From NCBI RefSeq assembly GCF_001449115.1, contig NZ_LAIJ01000009.1:372001-436000 (forward strand): a stretch of DNA of 64,000 nucleotides, written 5' to 3'. The stretch is from Occallatibacter gabretensis (GTDB lineage: Bacteria; Acidobacteriota; Terriglobia; Terriglobales; Acidobacteriaceae). A program made the translations under genes and the position numbers. The notes under the pieces are model-generated. The model did no database searches, was not told the DNA's origin, and saw only the letters and a list, made by a program, of their open reading frames with translations. Positions 57,382 through 64,000 of the stretch are shown here, one piece after another (the first letter of the stretch is position 1; every line of letters starts with the position of its first letter).

Positions 57382-58845
57382 ATGACGAACTGTGACCTCA
57401 TTCTGCGCCGGGCGCGTGTCGTGGACGGCTCGGGCGGCGAACCGGAAATACTCGACGTTGCCATAGCCAATGGCCGCATCGCAGCCATCGCTCCCACGCT
57501 CTCTCTCACAGCCCACACAGTCATCGACGCCGAAGGCCTCGTCCTCGCCCCCGGCTTCATTGACACCCACACGCACGACGATACCAGCGTGATTGAGACG
57601 CCGGAGATGCTTCCCAAAATCTCGCAGGGCGTCACCACCGTAATCGTGGGCAACTGTGGCATCTCCGCCGCGCCTGTGCGCCTAAATCCTGATTATCAAA
57701 AAATAGGCCCGCCCGATCCCATGACCCTCCTCGGCCGCGCCGAATTCTTCCGCTATCCCACCTTCACTGCGTATGTAGACGCAATTGCCGCCGCAAAGCC
57801 CGCCGTCAACGTCGCCGCACTAGTCGGGCACACCGCCCTCCGCAGCAATGCCATGGATCGCCTGGACCGCGCCGCCACGGATGCGGAAATCGCTGCAATG
57901 CGCGCAGACCTGGAAGAGGCTCTCCATGCCGGAGCAATCGGTCTCAGCACCGGCCTTGCCTATGCCAACGCCAATGCCGCGCCAAATTCAGAAGTCCTCG
58001 CGCTCGCGCAACTTCTCACCTCAGCCCACGCCGTCTACACCACGCACATGCGCACCGAGACGGAAGCCATCCTCGACGCCATGCAGGAGGCCTTTGACGT
58101 TGGCCGCGAACATCATGTTCCCGTCATCGTCTCGCACCTCAAATGCGCCGGCATCGATAACTGGGGCCGCAGCGGGAAAGTACTTGAAGCCTTTGACGCC
58201 GCCCGAACGCATCAGCAAATCGCCTGCGACTGCTACCCTTACGCAGCCGGCTCCAGCACGCTCGACCTCAAGCAGGTAGACCCCCGCGTGAAAATCACCA
58301 TCACGTGGAGCTCGCCACATCCTGAGGTCGCAGGCCAAACCCTCGCCGAGATCGCCGAGCAGTGGAGCCTTTCTCAACTCGACGCAGCGCGCCGCCTGCA
58401 ACCCGCCGGAGCCATCTATCACTCCATATCGGAGACCGACATGCGAATGATCCTCGCGCACCCCGCCACCATGATTGGTTCCGACGGCCTGCCCCACGAT
58501 CCGCGCCCGCATCCACGTCTCTGGGGAACCTTCCCGCGCGTCCTTGGCCGCTACAGCCGCGAAGAAAAGCTCTTCCCGCTCGCCACTGCTATTCATAAGA
58601 TGACCGGCCTGCCCGCAGCACGCTTCGGCATTTCGCAGCGCGGCCTCATTCGCGAAAACTTCCACGCCGACCTGGTGCTCTTCAATCCAGAAACCATCCT
58701 CGACACAGCCACCTTCACCGATCCCGTGCGGCCTTCTCAAGGTATTCATTCCGTCTGGGTCAACGGCACGCTGACATATACCTCAACCGGCGCGACCGGC
58801 GAGCGCGCAGGCAAATTTCTGAAGCGGGAAGTAAGCAATGATTGA
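57382..58845 (+). CDS. N-acyl-D-amino-acid deacylase (D-aminoacylase)
   Basis: 487 residues. An amidohydrolase of the D-aminoacylase group, which removes the acyl group from N-acyl-D-amino acids. Key features are LVLAPGFIDTHTHDD (metal-binding HxH), GNCGIS (the conserved Cys loop), VGHTALRSNAM, VIVSHLKCAG (metal His) and GSDGLPHDPRPHPRLWGTFPRVLG with the catalytic Asp. AAGG lies about 7 bases before ATG 57382; ATG 57352 is an alternative. It overlaps the GntP-type permease by 8 bases, so uptake and deacylation are probably co-expressed. The product could be passed to the divergent D-serine-dehydratase-type enzyme. Confidence 0.92.
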   Translation: MTNCDLILRRARVVDGSGGEPEILDVAIANGRIAAIAPTLSLTAHTVIDAEGLVLAPGFIDTHTHDDTSVIETPEMLPKISQGVTTVIVGNCGISAAPVRLNPDYQKIGPPDPMTLLGRAEFFRYPTFTAYVDAIAAAKPAVNVAALVGHTALRSNAMDRLDRAATDAEIAAMRADLEEALHAGAIGLSTGLAYANANAAPNSEVLALAQLLTSAHAVYTTHMRTETEAILDAMQEAFDVGREHHVPVIVSHLKCAGIDNWGRSGKVLEAFDAARTHQQIACDCYPYAAGSSTLDLKQVDPRVKITITWSSPHPEVAGQTLAEIAEQWSLSQLDAARRLQPAGAIYHSISETDMRMILAHPATMIGSDGLPHDPRPHPRLWGTFPRVLGRYSREEKLFPLATAIHKMTGLPAARFGISQRGLIRENFHADLVLFNPETILDTATFTDPVRPSQGIHSVWVNGTLTYTSTGATGERAGKFLKREVSND

Positions 58846-60190
58846 CGCCCACGGCATCTATCTCCTCATCGCCGCCGCCGCCGCAGTGCTCGCGCTCATT
58901 CTGCTCGTCGCATGGGCCAAGCTCAATCCCTTCCTCAGCATTCTTCTCGTCTCTCTCTCTCTCGGCGGCGCAGCCAGAATGCCGTTCCCCACAATTCTTC
59001 GCTCCTTTGAAACCGGTCTCGGCAATACCCTCGCCCACATTGCAGTGGTTGTTGCACTCGGCACCATGCTCGGCAAAATGATGGCTGAATCCGGCGGAGC
59101 CACAGCCATCGCCAACCGCATCATCGACTGGTTTGGAGAGAAGCGTGTGCCATGGGCCATGATGGCCATCGGCTTTCTCGTCGGCCTGCCCGTCTTCTTT
59201 GAGGTGGGATTCGTTCTGCTGATTCCCATCGCCTTCACCGTCGCCCGCCGCACCAAAACCAATCTCGTCCTCGTCGCGCTCCCCATGCTCGCCGGCCTCT
59301 CGGTCGTTCACGGCCTCATTCCGCCGCACCCGGCAGCGCTTCTAGCCGCATCCATCTATAAAGCCAACGTAGGCCGAACTATCTTTTACGGCGTGCTCAT
59401 CGGCCTGCCCACTGCCATACTTGCCGGACCCATCTGGGCGAAGATCATTGCGCCATTCATTCAGCTTCCGGAAGAAAATCGCATGGCCGCGGAGTTCGTC
59501 GAGCACAGTGAAGAGCAGGGCACACCGGGCTTCGCCATCACCGTCGCCACCATTCTTCTTCCTGTAGCGCTCATGATGCTCGGCAGTTGGGCCGACTCCA
59601 TCTCGCCAGTCGGAAGCTCGTTGAACCAGGCGCTGCATCTTGTCGGCAATGACGATATCGCTCTCTTCCTCGGCGTGCTGGTCAGCTTTTATACTTTCGG
59701 CAAACGGCGCGGCTTCACGCGTGAAACCATTCTCCGCTTCACCAATGAGTGCCTCGCGCCCACGGCCACGGTAACGCTGCTTGTCGGCGCAGGCGGCGGT
59801 TTCGGCCGCATCCTGCAGGATAGCGGCGTCTCAGGCTCCATCGTTACCGTTGCAGTGGCAAGCCACGTGCCATTGATCCTCTTCGCCTGGCTTCTCGCCG
59901 CTCTCATGCGCCTCGCCACCGGGTCGGCCACAGTAGCCATGACTACAGCCGCCGGTATTGTTGCGCCTATCGCACTTCATACGCCAGGCGCGCATCCTGA
60001 GCTTCTCGCCATCGCCACCGGCGCGGGCTCGCTTATTTTCTCGCACGTCAATGATGGCGGCTTCTGGCTCGTCAAGGAGTACCTCGGCCTCAGCGTTCCA
60101 CAAACCATCAAAACATGGTCCATCTGCGAGACCATCATCTCTGTCACTGCGCTCGTCTTTGCGCTCACTCTCTCGTTTCTTCCACTATGA
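58838..60190 (+). CDS. GntP-family permease (gluconate/D-serine-type)
   Basis: 450 residues with about 12 hydrophobic segments. It matches the GntP family: LGTMLGKMMAESGGATAIANRII, PVFFEVGFVLLIPIAFTVAR, IPPHPAALLAAS and HVNDGGFWLVKEYLGLS. GntP members are proton symporters for gluconate and related acids; DsdX uses D-serine. The substrate is not decided by sequence. Its overlap with the D-aminoacylase gene favours a D-amino acid or N-acyl-D-amino acid; the lactonase gene just downstream favours an aldonic acid. The coding region overlaps the upstream gene by 8 bases. Confidence 0.9.
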   Translation: MIDAHGIYLLIAAAAAVLALILLVAWAKLNPFLSILLVSLSLGGAARMPFPTILRSFETGLGNTLAHIAVVVALGTMLGKMMAESGGATAIANRIIDWFGEKRVPWAMMAIGFLVGLPVFFEVGFVLLIPIAFTVARRTKTNLVLVALPMLAGLSVVHGLIPPHPAALLAASIYKANVGRTIFYGVLIGLPTAILAGPIWAKIIAPFIQLPEENRMAAEFVEHSEEQGTPGFAITVATILLPVALMMLGSWADSISPVGSSLNQALHLVGNDDIALFLGVLVSFYTFGKRRGFTRETILRFTNECLAPTATVTLLVGAGGGFGRILQDSGVSGSIVTVAVASHVPLILFAWLLAALMRLATGSATVAMTTAAGIVAPIALHTPGAHPELLAIATGAGSLIFSHVNDGGFWLVKEYLGLSVPQTIKTWSICETIISVTALVFALTLSFLPL

Positions 60191-60220
60191 TCGAACCCGC
60201 TACAACAAGAGGCTCTGCTT

Positions 60221-61402
60221 ATGAATCGAATCGTTTCTCGCCGCAACTTTTTACGCTCCGGAGCCATCGCAACTACAGGAGCCGCACTCATGCCTAAGGC
60301 ATTTCCTGCTTCGCCATCGCAACGCGCTTACGTTGGCACGTACACCGGCTCTGACAACCACGGTGAAGGCATCTACATTTTTGACCTGGATCCCGCGACC
60401 GGCGCTCTCAAGAACCGCAAGCTCGCAGCCACCACAACAAGCCCGTCATGGATCGCACTTCATCCCAACAAGCGTTTCCTCTATGCCGTCAATGAAGGCG
60501 ATAAGTCGGGCTCTGTCACAGCCTTCGCGGTGGATGCTGCTTCAGGCGCACTTCGTCAGCTCAATGCAGTAAGCTCTCATGGCTCCGCACCATGCCACCT
60601 TAGCTTTGATCCCAGCGGCAAATTCGCGCTCGTCGCCAATTATGTCTCAGGCACCATCGCCGTGCTGCCCATCAAGCCCGATGGCTCACTCGGCGAAGCC
60701 ACTGATGTGCAGACGCACACAGGCGTTGCCGGTGCGCCCAACGGCGCAACCCACGCGCCTAAAGGCAGCTTTACCACCATCGGCCATGACGCTCCGCACG
60801 CGCACTTCATCCAGCCTGACGTCAAAGGCCATTTCATCCTCGCCGTCGATCTAGGCCAGGACCGCATCTACACATACCGCCTCGATTCCGCTGCGGGAAA
60901 ACTTGCTCAGCAGACCACCACATCGATTCCCACCGGCGACGGCCCACGCCATCTCGCCTTCCATCCCAACGGCGAATGGATCTATGCGATTACCGAGCAG
61001 GCTTCCACCGTCATCTTCTTCCAATACGATCAGAATTCCGGCTCGCTCACCTCGCAGCAGACCGTCTCCGCACTGCCGGAAGGCTTTGCCGGAAGCAGTT
61101 ACGGCTCGGAGATTTCCATGCACTCCAACGGTAAATGGCTCTATGTTACTAACCGCCTGCATGATTCCATCGGAGCGTATTCCATCGGCGCTGACGGCCA
61201 TCTCACGCACATTGGCCACGTGCCAACCCTCGGCGACTACCCGCGCCACACCAACATCGATCCCACCGGCCGCTACTTCTTCGTCTGCAATCAGAAAGGC
61301 GACAACGTCACCAGCTACCGCATCAACCCGCAGACCGGCGCTCTCACATCCACCGGCCATTACACAGCCGCCGGAACGCCCGCCTGCATTATCTTTGCGT
61401 GA
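60221..61402 (+). CDS. Tat-exported lactonase-family seven-bladed beta-propeller protein
   Basis: 393 residues. The N-terminus SRRNFLRSGAIATTG is a clear twin-arginine signal. The rest is the YbhE/6-phosphogluconolactonase-like propeller with repeated blades (PSWIALHPNKRFLYAVNE, PCHLSFDPSGKFALVANY, PRHLAFHPNGEWIYAITE, PRHTNIDPTGRYFFVCNQ). Because it is exported, it is unlikely to act on 6-phosphogluconolactone in the cytoplasm; an extracytoplasmic sugar lactone is more probable. AGAGG precedes ATG 60221, 30 bases after the GntP-family stop, so it is probably in the same transcript. Confidence 0.88.
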   Translation: MNRIVSRRNFLRSGAIATTGAALMPKAFPASPSQRAYVGTYTGSDNHGEGIYIFDLDPATGALKNRKLAATTTSPSWIALHPNKRFLYAVNEGDKSGSVTAFAVDAASGALRQLNAVSSHGSAPCHLSFDPSGKFALVANYVSGTIAVLPIKPDGSLGEATDVQTHTGVAGAPNGATHAPKGSFTTIGHDAPHAHFIQPDVKGHFILAVDLGQDRIYTYRLDSAAGKLAQQTTTSIPTGDGPRHLAFHPNGEWIYAITEQASTVIFFQYDQNSGSLTSQQTVSALPEGFAGSSYGSEISMHSNGKWLYVTNRLHDSIGAYSIGADGHLTHIGHVPTLGDYPRHTNIDPTGRYFFVCNQKGDNVTSYRINPQTGALTSTGHYTAAGTPACIIFA

Positions 61403-61602
61403 TCAACTCTGCACGGGTGCCCTACGTCTCGTCGGAGATCCGCTTTCGGCGGTCGAGCGCACCCCATTTAGCGGCGACAGTGCCTCTTCGCTTTCGGCCT
61501 ATATCGCTTAACGAAAATGACTATTAAATGACATTCGCTTGTTGTCGTCTCAATTAGATTTTCTATAAAAGGCCTTCTACGCGCTTTCGGTGCCCGCTTG
61601 CA

Positions 61603-62853
61603 ATGAGCGAACCTACGAACATTCCGGCAGAACAGCCATCTGGCCTGGCATATTTTTATGGGCTTTATTTAGGGTTTCGTCTATTCATCATAGTGCTGGT
61701 TGCAGTGCTGGGAGTCATTCCGCAAGCCGGTGTCGTGTGCGATCTTGCCATTGGCTTTCTCCTGTTTGCCGTTGTCATGTTTCGCTGCCTGGGAGAACCT
61801 CGGCATGACCTTCAGTTGCTGAGGATCAGCTCCTCTCGATGGGCAATTCTTTTTCTTTTGTTCACGGGCTGCAGTCTGGCGTGGAGCGTTACCTCTTCCG
61901 TGCCCGCAGCCGTGGCATTCTGGTGCGCCATGGCGGCCAACAGCGGCGTGGTCGTTCTTCTTATGCGCACGCAATCTGTGAAATCCGTCGCGCAGGGACT
62001 GCTGAAGGGGTTCGCGCACGGTGCCTGCATGGTGGCCATCGTTGCATGGATGCTGCCAAGCACGGACGACAGCCGATTAGGATACGACGGCCTGGTTGGC
62101 ACCAACAACATCGGGTATCTCTGTGCCTTTGCATTCTACTGTGCACAGTACCTGGTTATTGTTCGCAAGGAAAAACATCTATTCGCATTGCTGGTGCTGG
62201 GCATGACCATGTTCCGCAGCCTCAGCAAAACAACTATCATTGCGTTTTTCGTCAGCCAGGCCTTTCTTCTGTTTGCGAATAACGCCATACCACGACGTAA
62301 ACGAATCCAGATTGCACTGATAGCGCTGGTACTTGTCCTGCCGTTCTGGACGTTGCTGTCGTCCTATATCGACAACTATGCATCAAGCGCCCAGCCAGAA
62401 AACCTCACAGGACGTCTCGGAATATGGATCATCTTGATCTCTAACGGCATCGAAATGCCTTTGCTTGGACACGGCTTTCATTCAGTTTGGCAAGTCATTC
62501 CGCCCTATGGCCCGGATCAGTTTGAGGTCCGCCACGCGCACAACGAGCTTGTCCAGCAGTTTTACTCCTATGGAGCCATGGGCATCATTTTGTTTTGCGG
62601 TATCTACACCAGTTTCTTCCTGCAAGTCCGCAAGCTTCCGCGTAGTCCACTGCGAAGTTTTCTCTTTAGCCTACTCATCTTCGTGTTGATTCGCGGATTA
62701 GCTGATACAGAAACTTTCGACTTTTCGCTGCCGATGTGGATGATTCTGTTATTCAGCGTTCTTATGCGAGAGGAAAGGGAAGAAAACTGCATTGTCAGTC
62801 AGGCTGAAGCGACTAACGATTCAGGCGGACATCTATTGCATCCGGCAACGTGA
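61603..62853 (+). CDS. O-antigen ligase/polymerase-like membrane protein (Wzy-C family)
   Basis: 416 residues with 10 to 12 transmembrane segments and a large loop holding the O-antigen ligase-type motif RHAHNELVQQFYSYGAMG (about 305-325), preceded by GRLGIWIILI and GHGFHSVWQ. Proteins of this family join or polymerise glycans carried on undecaprenyl diphosphate at the periplasmic face. No other surface-polysaccharide genes lie next to it here. No clear Shine-Dalgarno was found before ATG 61603. Confidence 0.85.
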   Translation: MSEPTNIPAEQPSGLAYFYGLYLGFRLFIIVLVAVLGVIPQAGVVCDLAIGFLLFAVVMFRCLGEPRHDLQLLRISSSRWAILFLLFTGCSLAWSVTSSVPAAVAFWCAMAANSGVVVLLMRTQSVKSVAQGLLKGFAHGACMVAIVAWMLPSTDDSRLGYDGLVGTNNIGYLCAFAFYCAQYLVIVRKEKHLFALLVLGMTMFRSLSKTTIIAFFVSQAFLLFANNAIPRRKRIQIALIALVLVLPFWTLLSSYIDNYASSAQPENLTGRLGIWIILISNGIEMPLLGHGFHSVWQVIPPYGPDQFEVRHAHNELVQQFYSYGAMGIILFCGIYTSFFLQVRKLPRSPLRSFLFSLLIFVLIRGLADTETFDFSLPMWMILLFSVLMREEREENCIVSQAEATNDSGGHLLHPAT

Positions 62854-63080
62854 CGAACACTCATCCCATCTGACATGAGTCAGGCAATGTCGTGACAAGC
62901 TCTCTATGTTTTGAGGTTCGTCCTATAGAAGAAGTCTGGCCGTCACCGTTTCAGTGATTCGGGACCACGTACACCCAAAAGCAGGAATCAGAATCGCACG
63001 GCATCCCGGATGAATAACCACAAACCGTCAATTACTGGTTGATCAACATCTCCGCACAGCTTCAGCGTGGACGATGCTGC

Positions 63081-63971
63081 CTAGTCCTGAGACGCTGGCC
63101 GAAAGTGCGCTCGGATGAATTTGTGCCTCGGCTGTAATAACTGAGCTGTCACCACCACCGCCGGCACAAGAAACACCAGGGAATTTACCACCCACATTCC
63201 CGCACCCGCCGCCGCCTGATCCTGCATCGCCGTCATCCGCGTTATGCGCTCCGCCTCCGCATAGCTTGGATATAAAACCTTCCCCGCAAAGACCAGCGCC
63301 GCTGACAGCACAGTGTTCAAAATATCTGCACTCAAGAGATAGGGAATCACGGTCCATCGCGGCCAGTGTGATTTCGCCGGCCATGGAGCCAGCACCACCC
63401 ACCAGAACGCAAGTGACGTAGCAAAAAAACACAAGTGCTCTATCTCATGAATGCGCTCATTGCGCACTGCCGTCTCAAAAGCTGCAGGAATATGCCAGCC
63501 TAAATACGCAGCATTCATCGCCAGCCATACCACCGCCGGATGCAGCACAAATCGCGCCACTGCATGAATCCACCGCGCCCGCAGCAGCGGCCCCACCACA
63601 CCGCGAACAAACACACGCGGCAATCCCCGTAGCATAGGAACCACAGGCGCGCCCAGAATCATCAGTGGAGGTGCAACAGACATGAGAATGAAGTGCTGCA
63701 GCATGTGTGCCGAAAGCAGCGCATCGTCGAGCGCCTCAATCGGCGAGGCCAGCGCCATCCACATTGAACTTATCCCAGCCGCAAACGCAACCACACGCCA
63801 CGCGGGCAGCTCGCGCTCCCGCCTCTTTCGCAGCGTCCACCATCCGCGCAGATACACAATGAGCGTCAGCGCAAGCCCGAAGAAGGGAAGCAGAGGAAAC
63901 GACCACCCATGTACAAGGGCATCGCCAATCGAGTGAACCTCGTCGGCGTCCAGCCAAACAGCCATCGTCAT
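63081..63971 (-). CDS. ctaG: CtaG-type cytochrome c oxidase assembly protein
   Basis: 296 residues with seven or so transmembrane helices. It matches the caa3-type CtaG family: WSFPLLPFFGLALTLIVYLRGW, ALLSAHMLQHFILMSVAPPLMILG, HPAVVWLAMNAAYLGWHIPAAFE and HEIEHLCFFATSLAFWWVV. CtaG aids delivery of copper to the Cu-B site of caa3-type oxidase. This family differs from the Cox11-type protein of the same name. The start at 63971 forms an ATGA junction with a possible upstream gene running off the window. ATG 63965 is an alternative. Confidence 0.9.
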   Translation of the reverse strand: MTMAVWLDADEVHSIGDALVHGWSFPLLPFFGLALTLIVYLRGWWTLRKRRERELPAWRVVAFAAGISSMWMALASPIEALDDALLSAHMLQHFILMSVAPPLMILGAPVVPMLRGLPRVFVRGVVGPLLRARWIHAVARFVLHPAVVWLAMNAAYLGWHIPAAFETAVRNERIHEIEHLCFFATSLAFWWVVLAPWPAKSHWPRWTVIPYLLSADILNTVLSAALVFAGKVLYPSYAEAERITRMTAMQDQAAAGAGMWVVNSLVFLVPAVVVTAQLLQPRHKFIRAHFRPASQD

Positions 63972-64000
63972 TTTGTATTCATCGCCACCACGCCGCGCGA
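63968..64000 (-). CDS. Possible 3' end of a gene upstream of ctaG (partial)
   Basis: Ten codons in one minus-strand frame end with TGA at 63968-63970, overlapping the ctaG start as ATGA. The peptide would end RGVVAMNTK. An oxidase subunit gene is often found here, but so little is visible that a chance frame is quite possible. Confidence 0.25.
   Translation of the reverse strand, partial: SRGVVAMNTK

Noticed and set aside
60221-61402. 6-phosphogluconolactonase partner of zwf
   Set aside because: A clear twin-arginine signal means export, so it cannot readily act on the cytoplasmic product of Zwf.

Overview
This 64-kb window looks like a chromosomal segment from an Acidobacteriota soil bacterium of the Terriglobia/Acidobacteriaceae type. 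The evidence is indirect: a very long TonB-dependent receptor with an N-terminal carboxypeptidase-regulatory-like domain, many secreted glycoside hydrolases, an exosortase E/VPEID-CTERM pair, and moderately GC-rich coding sequence. No rRNA, tRNA, CRISPR array, transposase or integrase was seen.

Layout. (1) 1-6.5 kb: the tail of an unknown gene, a hairpin terminator, then a minus-strand pair of a secreted multicopper oxidase and a TonB-dependent receptor. (2) 7.2-9.3 kb: zwf (glucose-6-phosphate dehydrogenase) coupled by an ATGA overlap to a DedA/VTT membrane protein. (3) 9.4-14.6 kb, minus strand: a GH18 protein, a secreted CocE/S15-type hydrolase and a GH9 endoglucanase. (4) 15.2-40.9 kb, plus strand: one uninterrupted 18-gene locus for an extracellular contractile injection system (eCIS, a phage-tail-like particle). 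(5) 40.9-44.4 kb, minus strand: a GH8 xylanase-type enzyme, then exosortase E fused to a CPBP protease and its single short substrate with an APEID sorting tail. (6) 44.9-54.8 kb: ABC-F ATPase, TauE/SafE permease, PEP carboxylase, cysK-cysE for cysteine synthesis, and a secreted beta-helix/PKD/PA14 glycosidase-like protein. (7) 54.9-61.4 kb: a TPR protein, then a divergent D-amino-acid module (D-serine-dehydratase-type enzyme opposite a D-aminoacylase and a GntP permease) and a Tat-exported lactonase. (8) 61.6-64 kb: an O-antigen ligase-like polymerase and a CtaG-type oxidase assembly protein.

The centrepiece is the eCIS. It has a single sheath, two tube-type proteins, a DUF4255 terminator/cap, a Pvc15-type AAA+ ATPase, a spike split over three genes (gpD, gpV, PAAR), gp25, two baseplate J-like proteins, a tail-protein-I-like protein and a 1259-residue DUF6519/beta-helix/malectin protein suited to target recognition. 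In the middle lies a 943-residue protein with a DUF4157 HExxH domain, a Cys4 cluster, a LysM-like segment and a histidine/aspartate-rich C-terminal domain; it is the best candidate cargo. Eight ATGA start/stop overlaps make the locus look like one translationally coupled operon. It lacks capsid, terminase, lysis and T6SS membrane-complex genes, and no tape-measure protein is recognisable. Its neighbours on both sides are polysaccharide hydrolases, so the particle sits within a biopolymer-degradation region.

All calls were made by eye from translated sequence and motif knowledge; no database search was run. Residue positions are approximate, counted from the start codon chosen here.
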